Counted from the stretch's first letter, positions 1 to 7,773 are shown. The stretch: DNA of 56,890 bases from JAAZMF01 sp036786445 (GCA_036786445.1 DAIQRD010000002.1:1-56890), one strand, 5' to 3'. Translations and numbers: made by a program. Notes: a model not told the origin generated them from the sequence alone.

Positions 1-1
1 T

Positions 2-997
2 CCTGATCCCGGTGAGAAAAGCGCGACCATCGGTGGTAATGTAGCCACTAATGCAGGTGGCATGCGCGCTCTTAAATACGGAGTTACCCGAGATCATGTA
101 ACTGGCATGGAAGTCGTCTTAGCTAACGGCGATATAGTCAATCTGGGAGGCAAGATCGCCAAAAACTCATCGGGTTACAGCTTTTTGCACCTCATGATCG
201 GTTCCGAGGGTACCTTGGGCATTATGACCAAGATAACCGTCAAGCTGTTACCCTTACCCCGCAAGGTACTTAGTCTTTTGGTGCCTTATCCTTCTTTGGA
301 GCAGGCCATTGGCACAGTACCCAAGATCATTCGCAGTCGCCTCATACCACAAGCCATGGAGTTTATGGAGCGGGATGTGATCTTGAGTGCCGAAAAATAC
401 TTGGGCAAGCAATTTCCCCATAAAACAGCGCCAGCATACCTTCTGCTGCGCTTCGACGGTAACAGCATGGCGGAACTAGAGGAGATCTATGAAGTGGCGG
501 GTCATATCTGCTTAGCAGAAGGGGCCGAAGACGTCCTTATAGCTGATACTCTCGAACGCCAGGAAGGCATCTGGGATGCCCGGGGCGCTTTCCTAGAGGC
601 ACTGAAGGCCGAAAGTGAGATGGATGAAGTCGATGTAGTGGTGCCCCGGGATCAGATAGCAGTGTTTATCAATTATACAAAGGTTCTGGAGAAGCAATAT
701 GGCATCCGCATCCGCAGTTTCGGCCATGCCGGTGATGGCAACATGCATGTCTATATCCTGCGGGATGATATGGATAAGGCAGTGTGGCAAAGCAAAATGC
801 AGGAGGTCATGGAGATGCTTTATGCAAAGGGCAAGGACCTCGGTGGCCAAGTCTCCGGTGAGCACGGCATTGGGCTCTCTAAGCGGGAGTTTCTCAGGGA
901 AGATTTGGGGGATAGTCTAGTTGCCTTGCAGCGTCATATCAAGCAAGCGCTAGATCCAAAGCACATCCTCAATCCTGGGAAAGTGATAGCCATCTAG
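2..997 (+). CDS. glcD: FAD-linked oxidase, GlcD family (glycolate/D-lactate dehydrogenase), 5' end outside window
   Basis: The reading frame is open from base 2, so the start lies upstream of the window. The first visible codons read PDPGEKSATIGGNVATNAGG, the FAD-binding (PCMH-type) motif of GlcD/LldD-like oxidases. The C-terminal part carries GHAGDGNMH and SGEHGIG, the conserved motifs of the FAD-oxidase C-terminal domain. About 330 residues are visible; the family is usually near 460, so roughly 130-150 residues are missing. Members oxidise 2-hydroxy acids such as glycolate or D-lactate in the cytoplasm and pass electrons to an FeS or ETF partner. Which substrate is used here cannot be told. 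No gene follows closely, so it looks like the end of its transcription unit. Confidence 0.9.
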   Translation, partial: PDPGEKSATIGGNVATNAGGMRALKYGVTRDHVTGMEVVLANGDIVNLGGKIAKNSSGYSFLHLMIGSEGTLGIMTKITVKLLPLPRKVLSLLVPYPSLEQAIGTVPKIIRSRLIPQAMEFMERDVILSAEKYLGKQFPHKTAPAYLLLRFDGNSMAELEEIYEVAGHICLAEGAEDVLIADTLERQEGIWDARGAFLEALKAESEMDEVDVVVPRDQIAVFINYTKVLEKQYGIRIRSFGHAGDGNMHVYILRDDMDKAVWQSKMQEVMEMLYAKGKDLGGQVSGEHGIGLSKREFLREDLGDSLVALQRHIKQALDPKHILNPGKVIAI

Positions 998-1163
998 GGG
1001 TATGGGTCTAGGTGTTTTTGGGCGCGGGACAGCTCCAACATGTCCATGGACTGATTATATCACAGGGGAGTCTCTCGTCGATAGAAGGAGTGGTCGATCT
1101 TTTGGCTGATTGAATAGGACCTTTTCCCTAGCACAGGAATATGATGTACCGGAGGTGGTTCCC

Positions 1164-1928
1164 GTGCATGAAAATTTCTGGGAAATGGTGAGAGAAGCAG
1201 CGAAAGACGAGGCTGAAGGAGTAGTCTTCTACCGTGAAATGGCCAATTGTGCCCCCAATAGCGCCTTAAATCACTCTATCCAACACATCATGCGGGATGA
1301 AATGGATCATCAGGCTTTTTTCGAATCTGTTCTGACTTGCTGTGACGAAGGCTGTGATCAGGACCGTGACCATAGGGGCGACTGCAACGAGGAGAAATAC
1401 GAGAAGAAGCAGGTCCATGGGCGCCGCTTGAGGATTCCCGAGGTATCAGAACCATACCCCCCTATTAGAGTGGAATGTCCTAACCCAGAGTATGCCCGGC
1501 TACTGCTGGATGATTATGCCGGGATGATCAGCGAAATGACAGCCATTAACCAGTACCTTTTCCACCACAATGACATGCCTGAAGAGTTTGCCGAGGCAGC
1601 GGAGTTGTTGGAGGGTGTCTCTATAGTGGAGATGCGCCACATGGAGATGCTAGCAGAACTGATCAAGCTCCTCGGGCAGCCGCCTATGTACATGGATGGC
1701 CAGGGTCGGTTCTGGGATGCTAGCTATGTTGCATACATGCCCGGCAATCCCTGTGAACAGCTAAGAATCGATATCGAGTCAGAACAGGCTGCTATCCAGA
1801 CCTACCGCCAGCATATAGCCATGATCGATGATCGGTACATCAAGGCCGTGCTGGCCCGCATCGTCAAAGATGAGCAGCTGCATTTGCGGTTGTTTAGCAA
1901 AGCCTATCAGCGGTATTGCCGATGTTAG
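1164..1928 (+). CDS. ferritin-like di-iron domain protein
   Basis: I chose the GTG at 1164 because GGAGGT (1151-1156) sits seven bases upstream; an in-frame TTG at 1110 has no well-spaced ribosome site. The C-terminal half (about residues 110-250) shows the four-helix ferritin-like ligand pattern: EMTAINQY, EGVSIVEMRHMEM, ESEQAAIQTY and DEQLHLRLF, that is, two Glu plus two ExxH-type pairs. The N-terminal part has a second, shorter ferritin-like hairpin (DEAEGVVFYREM, RDEMDHQAFF) joined by a Cys- and charge-rich linker. Such proteins bind two metals and handle peroxide or iron, or serve as coat-associated catalase-like proteins in spore formers. The exact role is unknown. It appears to be a single gene, followed by a hairpin. 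Confidence 0.7.
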   Translation: MHENFWEMVREAAKDEAEGVVFYREMANCAPNSALNHSIQHIMRDEMDHQAFFESVLTCCDEGCDQDRDHRGDCNEEKYEKKQVHGRRLRIPEVSEPYPPIRVECPNPEYARLLLDDYAGMISEMTAINQYLFHHNDMPEEFAEAAELLEGVSIVEMRHMEMLAELIKLLGQPPMYMDGQGRFWDASYVAYMPGNPCEQLRIDIESEQAAIQTYRQHIAMIDDRYIKAVLARIVKDEQLHLRLFSKAYQRYCRC

Positions 1929-1930
1929 TG

Positions 1931-1957
1931 TGACTCCCTGCATCCAGCAGGGAGTCA
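1931..1957 (+). terminator. hairpin after ferritin-like gene
   Basis: A perfect 11-bp inverted repeat (TGACTCCCTGC / GCAGGGAGTCA, 5-base loop) begins three bases after the stop codon. There is no T-run, so it may be a weak terminator or an mRNA 3' stabiliser. Confidence 0.5.
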
Positions 1958-2129
1958 TCATGGCATCGCAATGAATTCCTTATGGTATGGAGCCTGTAAA
2001 TGAGACTTTGTTCCTGTTACAGCAACCGGAATCCTACAGTATATTGTAGTACGTCATCAGGCTGCGGATTCAAATTAGCGATGGAGCCGTTACCTGAGAT
2101 AGACGATACTCTCATGAGGGGGTTAAGAT

Positions 2130-2234
2130 ATGAGTAGGAGACGCGGTTGCTTTGACGAATTCCTAAGCTGCCCCGTATTGCTGGCCTTTGCCCTTGGGGT
2201 ACTTGTCTGCTGCTGCTTTGGTAACCGAGATTAG
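2130..2234 (+). CDS. putative 34-residue Cys-rich membrane miniprotein
   Basis: This is a short open frame with ATG at 2130 and a GAGGGGG ribosome-site-like stretch (2116-2122) seven bases upstream. The peptide starts with a basic, cysteine-containing head (MSRRRGCFDEF), continues with a hydrophobic stretch of about 16 residues (PVLLAFALGVLV) and ends with CCCFGNRD. This pattern of charged head, single membrane segment and short Cys-rich tail is typical of small membrane peptides, many of them sporulation-associated. It lies alone between two hairpins in a 580-base region without other genes. I recognise no family, and a chance open frame remains possible. Confidence 0.4.
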   Translation: MSRRRGCFDEFLSCPVLLAFALGVLVCCCFGNRD

Positions 2235-2328
2235 CCATCAACCCCATCCCGTAGGCGTTGACAATTGTGTAGGGGGCTGTAAGTAAACTCGCACTCTACA
2301 TGAAACAGGCCAGAGATACACAACCCGT

Positions 2329-2354
2329 GACGCTTCCGCTTCTGTGGAAGCGTC
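2329..2354. terminator. hairpin upstream of NlpC/P60-like gene
   Basis: Inverted repeat GACGCTTCC / GGAAGCGTC with an 8-base loop, without a T-run. It may end the transcript of the miniprotein or lie in the leader of the next gene. The rest of 2235-2507 holds nothing I recognise. Confidence 0.35.
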
Positions 2355-2507
2355 CTAATATGATCGTGGGACTTGCCGCGCTTTTCAAAGCATGAAGGAA
2401 AAGCTGCCGGTTTCGGGAAGATGAAACAGAGGAATAGGCAACTTGATGACGATATGGTGTTGAGCTTTGATGTAGTCATTTCAACAAGTTCAGGAGGGGT
2501 GTCGGAA

Positions 2508-3146
2508 GTGTGGACAAGCAGAGCTAGAGAGAACCTCGGTTTTCCATGTTACTGGATACTGGCGGCGATCTTAGTAATCTTTTGGGTAATGCTTTGGCCA
2601 ACAGGAGCTCTAGCCTTTTCTGACCAAGAAGCCAAGCAAGCTCTGGATGCAGCAATGCAATATGCTGACTTGGAATATGTAATCCAGGGCGAATTGTGGC
2701 AGGGCATGGCATACTTTTACGGCGGACAAGATACGATATCAAGTTACTTGGGCAAGATCGAACAAGGTGTTCAACCAGGTGCAGGAGCTGGTATTGATGC
2801 CTCGGGGTTGGTGATCAATGCCTACAAAGCCATTTATCCAGATCTCAGATTTTTGTACAGGACCAATTCCCAGGAAACCAAGGTCAGTGATACCAGCAGC
2901 AAGAGTCTGTACTTGTGGAATGTGAGAACGGCGGAATTGGAGGATTTGCAACCTGGTGATCTGATTTTCTTTGGCCAAGAGGGCAATATCCACGGTGTAG
3001 CTCTATACGCTGGTCGCCGCGGAGAGTCCATCCGGATTGTCACGGCCTCCCAATCTCAGGGCAAAGTAGTGCTCACTGGGATTCGGGCGGGTGGAGATTA
3101 TTGGAAAAGCAGCTTTGCCGGAGCGGGTCGGTTGATTAAGAGATAG
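2508..3146 (+). CDS. secreted NlpC/P60-like protein lacking the catalytic Cys
   Basis: The GTG at 2508 is preceded by AGGAGGGG (2492-2499) at good spacing; the open frame upstream of it (from 2373) has no translation signals. Residues about 14-36 form a hydrophobic signal segment ending in ALAFS, so the protein is probably exported. The rest resembles the NlpC/P60 peptidoglycan endopeptidase fold: AYFYGG, the active-site region GIDASGLVINAYKA, DLQPGDLIFF, and IHGVALYAG with the His (residue 162). In active enzymes the motif is DCSG; here it is DASG (Ala98, codon GCC at 2799-2801). The gene may therefore encode a non-catalytic wall-binding protein. It stands alone and ends at a terminator shared with ribU. 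Confidence 0.7.
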   Translation: MWTSRARENLGFPCYWILAAILVIFWVMLWPTGALAFSDQEAKQALDAAMQYADLEYVIQGELWQGMAYFYGGQDTISSYLGKIEQGVQPGAGAGIDASGLVINAYKAIYPDLRFLYRTNSQETKVSDTSSKSLYLWNVRTAELEDLQPGDLIFFGQEGNIHGVALYAGRRGESIRIVTASQSQGKVVLTGIRAGGDYWKSSFAGAGRLIKR

Positions 3147-3152
3147 TACAAG

Positions 3153-3191
3153 AAAGAGGGCATCCACGGCCATTGGTCTGTTGCCCTCTTT
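3153..3191. terminator. bidirectional terminator between NlpC-like gene and ribU
   Basis: AAAGAGGGCA (3153-3162) pairs with TGCCCTCTTT (3182-3191). The A/T-rich ends supply a short U-run on both strands, which suits the convergent gene arrangement. Confidence 0.75.
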
Positions 3192-3206
3192 GCAATTCTC
3201 TCGGTG

Positions 3207-3758
3207 TTAGCCCCGGGCATCTATGCCAGATAAGACAGTTTTGCCCTGCAGTGCTTTGAAGATAAAGAGAGTGAGTAGCGATGTGAGGACACCCTTAGTC
3301 AAATTGAACCCAAGCATAGCTATGATTAAGGGCATGGTGATCTGACTGGTGGGCAGTCCCCACAGGGGCAGGAAAAAGAAATAGTTGGCAGCAACCATCA
3401 CCACAGTCATAGTGAGGGTGCCGGTGAGAAGCCCTGGGATGGGTGATTTCTTATTGCCAGAGTGATAGACTTTGCCAGCGATTACCACGAAACTTGCTCC
3501 TGCTACTAGAGCTGCTGCTGCCCCTACGATACCATCGGCAGATTTACCGGAGAGAAAGAAGAGTATGCTCTTGATCAGCTCCACCAAGAAACCAGCGCCA
3601 GGTCCAAAGGAGAAAGCTGCCAGTAATCCACAGATCTGGGAAGGGTCGTATTTCAGATAAGGTGGGAAAAAAGGTAAAGGAAACTCCAGCGCAAACATGA
3701 GAAGAAAGCTAATGGCTGCCAGCAGTGCTAGAATCGTCATCTGTCTTACTTTTGTCAT
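3207..3758 (-). CDS. ribU: riboflavin ECF transporter S component RibU
   Basis: A 183-residue, strongly hydrophobic protein with about six membrane segments. The start MTKVRQMTILALLAAISFLL and the segment FPPYLKYDPSQI followed by GPGAGFLVELIKS match RibU, the riboflavin-binding subunit of an energy-coupling factor transporter; the shared EcfA/EcfT energising module is not in this window. The ATG at 3758 has an AAAGGTGA ribosome site. The decisive context is an FMN riboswitch with an attenuator hairpin directly upstream on the same strand, so vitamin uptake should be shut off when cellular FMN is high. It is monocistronic and ends at a bidirectional terminator. Confidence 0.93.
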   Translation of the reverse strand: MTKVRQMTILALLAAISFLLMFALEFPLPFFPPYLKYDPSQICGLLAAFSFGPGAGFLVELIKSILFFLSGKSADGIVGAAAALVAGASFVVIAGKVYHSGNKKSPIPGLLTGTLTMTVVMVAANYFFFLPLWGLPTSQITMPLIIAMLGFNLTKGVLTSLLTLFIFKALQGKTVLSGIDARG

Positions 3759-3813
3759 CTCAAATCACCTTTCTTGTGAATTGAGCCTTCAGGGTAAAAG
3801 GGTAGACATAGAT

Positions 3814-3840
3814 AAAGCCCCGGAGATATCTCCAGGGCTG
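3814..3840 (-). terminator. attenuator hairpin of the FMN riboswitch
   Basis: On the minus strand AGCCCTGGAGATATCTCCGG is followed by GGCT and a short T-run (TTTAT). It lies between the aptamer and ribU and is the expected expression platform that forms when FMN is bound. Confidence 0.75.
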
Positions 3841-3867
3841 GTTACTGCGACGCAAGACCACAATCTT

Positions 3868-4006
3868 GTCTTCTACCATCCAGACTGTACTGTCGGCTCC
3901 GGAATCACACCGGATCAACCGTAAACGGCTCGCGGGCTTGCCTTTTGGGCATACCGCCGGTCAGGAATTGAAGGTTTTCACCTTCGCACCTAGCCCCGAA
4001 GACTTA
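3868..4006 (-). ncRNA. FMN riboswitch (RFN element)
   Basis: Reading the minus strand, the aptamer opens with TCTTCGGGGC. It continues with a GGTGAAAACC segment, the diagnostic CTGACCGGCGGTATGCC, AGCCCGCGAGCC, CCGGTGTGATTCCGGAGCCGA and CAGTCTGGATGG, and closes with TAGAAGAC pairing with the opening helix. These are the conserved pieces of the RFN element in the usual order. Position and strand fit control of ribU. Confidence 0.95.
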
Positions 4007-4066
4007 TCTATGCTTTTGTCTTTAGTGTAAGCATAGAAGGAGAAGTTGTCAAGGTGTAGCTCGAGG

Positions 4067-4300
4067 CTATTTGTCATCCGCGGCCTCGGGCTCCTCACCC
4101 AATCCCAATGGATCTCCATCTATGATTAGGACTACCTCATAGCCTTTCTTGCGAGCGCGGTTGTACAGAGTTGCTACAGTCCCTTCACCTATGTTCAAAC
4201 GCCGGGCAATGCTGTCTGCCGAATGTCCAGACTCCTTAAGAGCTACCACCTGTCTCTCTCGCCAACTCAGTTTTTCAATACCTCGGATCTCCAACCGCAT
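4067..4300 (-). CDS. small HTH protein, sigma-70 region 4-like
   Basis: A 77-residue cytoplasmic protein. Residues about 10-55 (LSWRERQVVALKESGHSADS, then IARRLNIGEGTVATLYNRAR) form a helix-turn-helix like region 4 of sigma-70 factors or the LuxR/GerE type, but no region 2 or sensor domain is present. The ATG at 4300 follows AAGGAGCG on the minus strand. A phased cluster of DnaA-box-like sequences lies 35-90 bases upstream, over its probable promoter (TATAAA-type boxes near 4368-4387), so DnaA may control it. The acidic C-terminal tail (EEPEAADD) is unlike a sigma factor. It may be a small transcription regulator of unknown target. Confidence 0.6.
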   Translation of the reverse strand: MRLEIRGIEKLSWRERQVVALKESGHSADSIARRLNIGEGTVATLYNRARKKGYEVVLIIDGDPLGLGEEPEAADDK

Positions 4301-4333
4301 TACCCGCGCTCCTTAGCCCAAATCACTAGAAAG

Positions 4334-4387
4334 TTATCAACAGCTGTGGATAAGTCTGTGGACAAAATTTATACAGGATTTATACAG
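4334..4387. promoter_or_regulatory. phased array of DnaA-box-like sequences
   Basis: Five 9-bp elements lie 11-12 bp apart: TTATCAACA (4334-4342), TGTGGATAA (4345-4353, a perfect DnaA box TTATCCACA on the minus strand), TGTGGACAA (4357-4365, TTGTCCACA), TTATACAGG (4369-4377) and TTATACAGA (4380-4388). The first three match the DnaA consensus at 8-9 of 9 positions; the last two are weak (6 of 9). dnaA and dnaN are not nearby, so this is either a DnaA-regulated promoter, a DnaA titration site or an ectopic origin-like element. Confidence 0.6.
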
Positions 4388-4592
4388 ATAGCATATATTT
4401 CGCCGGAAGATTGGTGACATCCTGCTCTCTTGCCAAAGGAATACAATCATCTTTTCTCCAGGACAGCACTCCAAAGTGCAGGGAAAGCTACGGTAGTAGA
4501 TAATAGTCTAGAGAGGGCTTCATCGAGATAACCCGGAGAGGAGGGTCATTCTTATTTCAAGGAAATCAAATGTAGAACGCAAGCATCGCCTA

Positions 4593-5771
4593 TTGTTTTC
4601 CGTAGTCGCCATTCTCTACTGGTATGCCATATACATCTATGTCCCCATCTTGCCCACGTATGTTACCCATCTAGGGGGAACGTTGAAAATGGTGGGTCTG
4701 GTGGTGGGATCCTATGGTCTGATCCAGATGCTCCTCCGGATTCCTTTGGGCATCTGGTCAGATAGAATTGGCAAAAGGAAGGTTTTCATTACCATCGGGG
4801 TGTTGCTGGCACTAGGTAGCAGTTTGCTCATGGGCCTTTTCCCCAGTGTCTTGGCAGTTCTAGTGGGCAGATCCCTGGCTGGGGCAGCAGCCGCCACGTG
4901 GGTGAGTTTTACTGTACTGTTTTCCAGTTATTTCCCTAGCCAAGAGGCACCTAGGGCCATGGGGCTAGCGGTGTTTTATAGCATTGTAGGCCAGATGATT
5001 GCTACATCCATGGGTGGATATATTGCCGAGATATATGGATGGCAAGCGCCCTTTCTTCTAGGGGCATTAGTCGGGCTGGTAGGTGTTTTGCTGAGTCTAC
5101 GAATCAAGGAATCTGAATGGATTGATCGCAAACCTCTGCAAGCATCGGAGCTGCTGGCTGTGGGGCGGGAGCGGGGCTTACTCATTGTGTCCGGATTAGC
5201 CATCCTCGTACAATGCATAACTTTTGCTACAGCCTATGGGTTCACACCCATCCATGCCCAAGCCATCGGCGCTTCCCAGGGGGAGCTAAGTCTTCTGACA
5301 TTCTTTTCGACTTTGCCGGTGGCCATTGCAGCATTATTTAGCAGTGGTGGTCTTGTTAATAGGCTGGGTGAGCGGCAGGTGGTTGCCTGGGGCTTTATCC
5401 TCGGTGGCTTAGCTGCTGCTGTTGTGCCTTTCACCACCACTTTGCCTCAGTTGTATATTACCCAGGCGTTGGGCGGCTTAGGCCGGGGGGTAGTATTTCC
5501 CGTTTTGATGGGGTTGAGCATTAAAACAGTGCCCGAGGAAAAGCGGGCGACGGCCATGGGGTTCTTCCAGGCCATATATGCTTTGGGTATGTTTGGAGGA
5601 CCGGTCTTAGTGGGTATAATAGGAGATATATCGGGACTTACCGGGGGCTTTCTAGCAACTGGTTTCGTCGGAGTCGCCGGAGGTTGGCTGACTTTGTGGC
5701 TATTGCCTAGCAGCTTGCAGCAACACAGGCTACCAACAGATACGAAGAGGGTAGCCGGCAAGCGTTATTAG
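4593..5771 (+). CDS. major facilitator superfamily transporter
   Basis: About 392 residues with some twelve membrane segments and the MFS loop 2-3 signature (RIPLGIWSDRIGKRKVF). It is a secondary transporter or drug exporter of the inner membrane; its substrate cannot be inferred. The start is uncertain. TTG at 4593 has no ribosome site. A strong AGAGGAGGG (4537-4545) instead points to an in-frame ATT codon at 4554 (or 4548), which would add 13 residues (ISRKSNVERKHRL), a normal-looking positively charged MFS N-terminus. Thioredoxin follows 43 bases downstream with its own ribosome site and is probably co-transcribed. Confidence 0.85.
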   Translation: MFSVVAILYWYAIYIYVPILPTYVTHLGGTLKMVGLVVGSYGLIQMLLRIPLGIWSDRIGKRKVFITIGVLLALGSSLLMGLFPSVLAVLVGRSLAGAAAATWVSFTVLFSSYFPSQEAPRAMGLAVFYSIVGQMIATSMGGYIAEIYGWQAPFLLGALVGLVGVLLSLRIKESEWIDRKPLQASELLAVGRERGLLIVSGLAILVQCITFATAYGFTPIHAQAIGASQGELSLLTFFSTLPVAIAALFSSGGLVNRLGERQVVAWGFILGGLAAAVVPFTTTLPQLYITQALGGLGRGVVFPVLMGLSIKTVPEEKRATAMGFFQAIYALGMFGGPVLVGIIGDISGLTGGFLATGFVGVAGGWLTLWLLPSSLQQHRLPTDTKRVAGKRY

Positions 5772-5814
5772 CCTTGGCTTTGGGGTCGGCTAGCAAATCA
5801 GGGAGGTTGAGACC

Positions 5815-6132
5815 ATGGTTCAGCAGTTAACAGATGCTAGTTTTGAGAAAGATGTCTTGCAGCAGAGTGGTGTCGTTTTGGTAGATTTCTGGGCTCCTTG
5901 GTGTGGGCCGTGCCGCATGGTGGGACCCATTGTAGAAGATTTGGCTAAAGAATATGAAGGGCGAGCCACTATAGCCAAGCTCAATGTCGATGAGCAGCAG
6001 CAGGTCGCGGCGAGATACGGGATCATGAGTATCCCCACTCTGCTGATTTTCAAAGACGGGAAACCTGTAGACAAGATTGTGGGCGCAGCACCAAAGCAGA
6101 GCATTGCGGCAAAACTCGATAGCTATCTATAG
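5815..6132 (+). CDS. trxA: thioredoxin
   Basis: A 105-residue single-domain thioredoxin with the active site WAPWCGPCRM (Cys30, Cys33), the cis-proline segment SIPTLLIF and the usual full length. It is a cytoplasmic disulfide reductase. The ATG at 5815 follows GGGAGGT at good spacing. No thioredoxin reductase is next to it. A strong rho-independent terminator lies about 90 bases downstream. Confidence 0.97.
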   Translation: MVQQLTDASFEKDVLQQSGVVLVDFWAPWCGPCRMVGPIVEDLAKEYEGRATIAKLNVDEQQQVAARYGIMSIPTLLIFKDGKPVDKIVGAAPKQSIAAKLDSYL

Positions 6133-6220
6133 CAGCAGTCTCTGTGACTACGGCTGTTCTTAAGAGCAATTGAATAACGCAATTGAATAGTGATTGTCGC
6201 AATAAGCGAATCCAAGCAGA

Positions 6221-6246
6221 GGGCGGGATGTATCCCCGCCCTTTTT
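6221..6246 (+). terminator. rho-independent terminator after thioredoxin
   Basis: GGGCGGG / CCCGCCC stem, about 7-base loop, followed by TTTTT. It ends the MFS-thioredoxin unit. Just before it, GCAATTGAATA occurs twice (6166-6176 and 6179-6189) as a short direct repeat. Confidence 0.88.
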
Positions 6247-6354
6247 GCAACTTTTTATCTATATAGGCATAGGATAAGATCACTGAAAAAGGGTGGTTCC
6301 GCTGGCCCGCGACCGGCGGCAAATTCTAAGTACTGCCCAGGGAGGGATTTGGTC

Positions 6355-7455
6355 ATGAAGCAAATAGGGCGAGTAAAAAAGGTGTTTGCAGCCGGCAATA
6401 CAGGTATTGGATTCCATTCTTTTTTCCAATATATCGCCGGCCCTGATATCCAGCATGTCTATGTCATTAAGGGGGGCCCAGGTACCGGAAAGTCCACCTT
6501 GATGAGGCAAGTAGCCGAAGCTGTGGTGGGAAGAGGCTTTGCGGTGGAATTCCATCATTGTGCGTCAGATATAGGCTCCTTAGATGGGCTAGTTGTCCCG
6601 GCACTGAAGGTGGCTTTCATAGATGGCATGCACCCCCATGTATATGACCCGCAGTATCCCGGGGCCCTAGACCAGATCCTAAATCTAGGCGAGTATTGGG
6701 ATAGCTCCGGTATCCGGGCACATCAGCAAGAGATCATGGCCATCAGCGGGGAAGGCAGTCGTCTGTTCCAAAGCGCCTATCGGTATTTAGGAGCCGCTCG
6801 CCAAATCCACGGAAACTGGGCAGAGAAAATCGGGATGATGCAGGATTGGGGTTGGGTTAACCAACAGTCATACCAACTCCTGAACGCGATCATGGGTGCT
6901 CGACCTATTGCCACCCAGCCCGGCAGAGACCGGCATTTGTTTGCTTCAGCATTTACCCCCCAAGGGCCCAAGAGTTACCCGGAACCCCTTACGGGGCCTG
7001 CCACAGAGGTGATAGTCATTAAGGGGCCCCCGGGATCGGGCAAATCCACCCTGCTCCACAAAATAGCCGCCGCTGCCCTGGAGCGAGGTTATCTCACGGA
7101 ATTATATCATAGTCCCATGGAGCCGGCTCAGCTGCAGCATGTCCTCTTACCCGAGCCGGATGTCTTCATCGCCACCAGCACAGAGCTTTTCCCCTACGCC
7201 CCCACTGTTGCTTCCCAGACTATCAGTCTAGATTACGGGCTAAATCAAGACAAGATGGGTCGCCACAGGGTCGAACTGGAAACCGATCGGCAGACTTTCC
7301 TCCAATTGGTAAATACTGCCGTTGGATTGATCAAAAGAGCACGGGAGACACATATGGAAGTGGAAGGATTCTATGTGGCGAACATGGACTTCGCTGCCCT
7401 AGATGAACTGCGAACTAGGCTCCTGGGCGAGATCCTGGAGTATGCCACTACCTAG
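6355..7455 (+). CDS. tandem P-loop ATPase, PRK06851-like
   Basis: The ATG at 6355 has GGAGGG eight bases upstream; the open frame upstream runs through a terminator and is not coding. The 366-residue protein contains two Walker A motifs, GGPGTGKST (residues 40-48) and GPPGSGKST (224-232). Each is followed by a similar pattern (FHHCASD and LYHSPMEP), which shows two related NTPase halves. This layout matches an uncharacterised Firmicutes ATPase family that I recall as PRK06851. The biological role is unknown. It is a single gene between two terminators. Confidence 0.75.
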   Translation: MKQIGRVKKVFAAGNTGIGFHSFFQYIAGPDIQHVYVIKGGPGTGKSTLMRQVAEAVVGRGFAVEFHHCASDIGSLDGLVVPALKVAFIDGMHPHVYDPQYPGALDQILNLGEYWDSSGIRAHQQEIMAISGEGSRLFQSAYRYLGAARQIHGNWAEKIGMMQDWGWVNQQSYQLLNAIMGARPIATQPGRDRHLFASAFTPQGPKSYPEPLTGPATEVIVIKGPPGSGKSTLLHKIAAAALERGYLTELYHSPMEPAQLQHVLLPEPDVFIATSTELFPYAPTVASQTISLDYGLNQDKMGRHRVELETDRQTFLQLVNTAVGLIKRARETHMEVEGFYVANMDFAALDELRTRLLGEILEYATT

Positions 7456-7493
7456 CAGCTGGAATAGTGGCTTCATAGTCATCGGGTTACAGG

Positions 7494-7516
7494 GCCCCCA
7501 TTGCTAAGGTGGGGGC
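7494..7516 (+). terminator. hairpin after double P-loop ATPase
   Basis: GCCCCCA / TGGGGGC stem with a 9-base loop, 39 bases after the stop codon; no clear T-run. The rest of 7517-7640 holds nothing I recognise. Confidence 0.5.
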
Positions 7517-7644
7517 TCAGGCGCGTCTACAGATCATCCAGTGCTATTGAGCCTTGCCAAGGGGCGGCTGATCATGAGCCTATTCTGGCAATTGGTAGTT
7601 GATTAATCCCCAAGGGAGTGGTACTATTGCGATATGGAATATAT

Positions 7645-7660
7645 GCTATATGCATATAGC
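7645..7660. promoter_or_regulatory. perfect palindrome, candidate PadR operator
   Basis: GCTATATGCATATAGC is a perfect 16-bp palindrome embedded in AT-rich sequence about 110 bases before the padR-like gene. PadR proteins bind as dimers to AT-rich dyads, often in their own promoter, so autoregulation of the padR-permease operon is the simple reading. Confidence 0.5.
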
Positions 7661-7773
7661 GGTTTGCCAGCCTAGCATGGACGGATTTCGTCTGGCTATT
7701 CCTACGTATTACGGAGATGCATAGCTACTCTTTGATGAGCGGTGAAATCAAGATAGGGAAGGAGACAAGATTA

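Noticed and set aside
6288..6300. AGGGTGGTTCCGC, resembling the T-box antiterminator motif
   Set aside because: The motif is imperfect (TTCC for ACC). There is no room for Stem I between the thioredoxin terminator at 6246 and this point, and the downstream gene is not an amino-acid gene.
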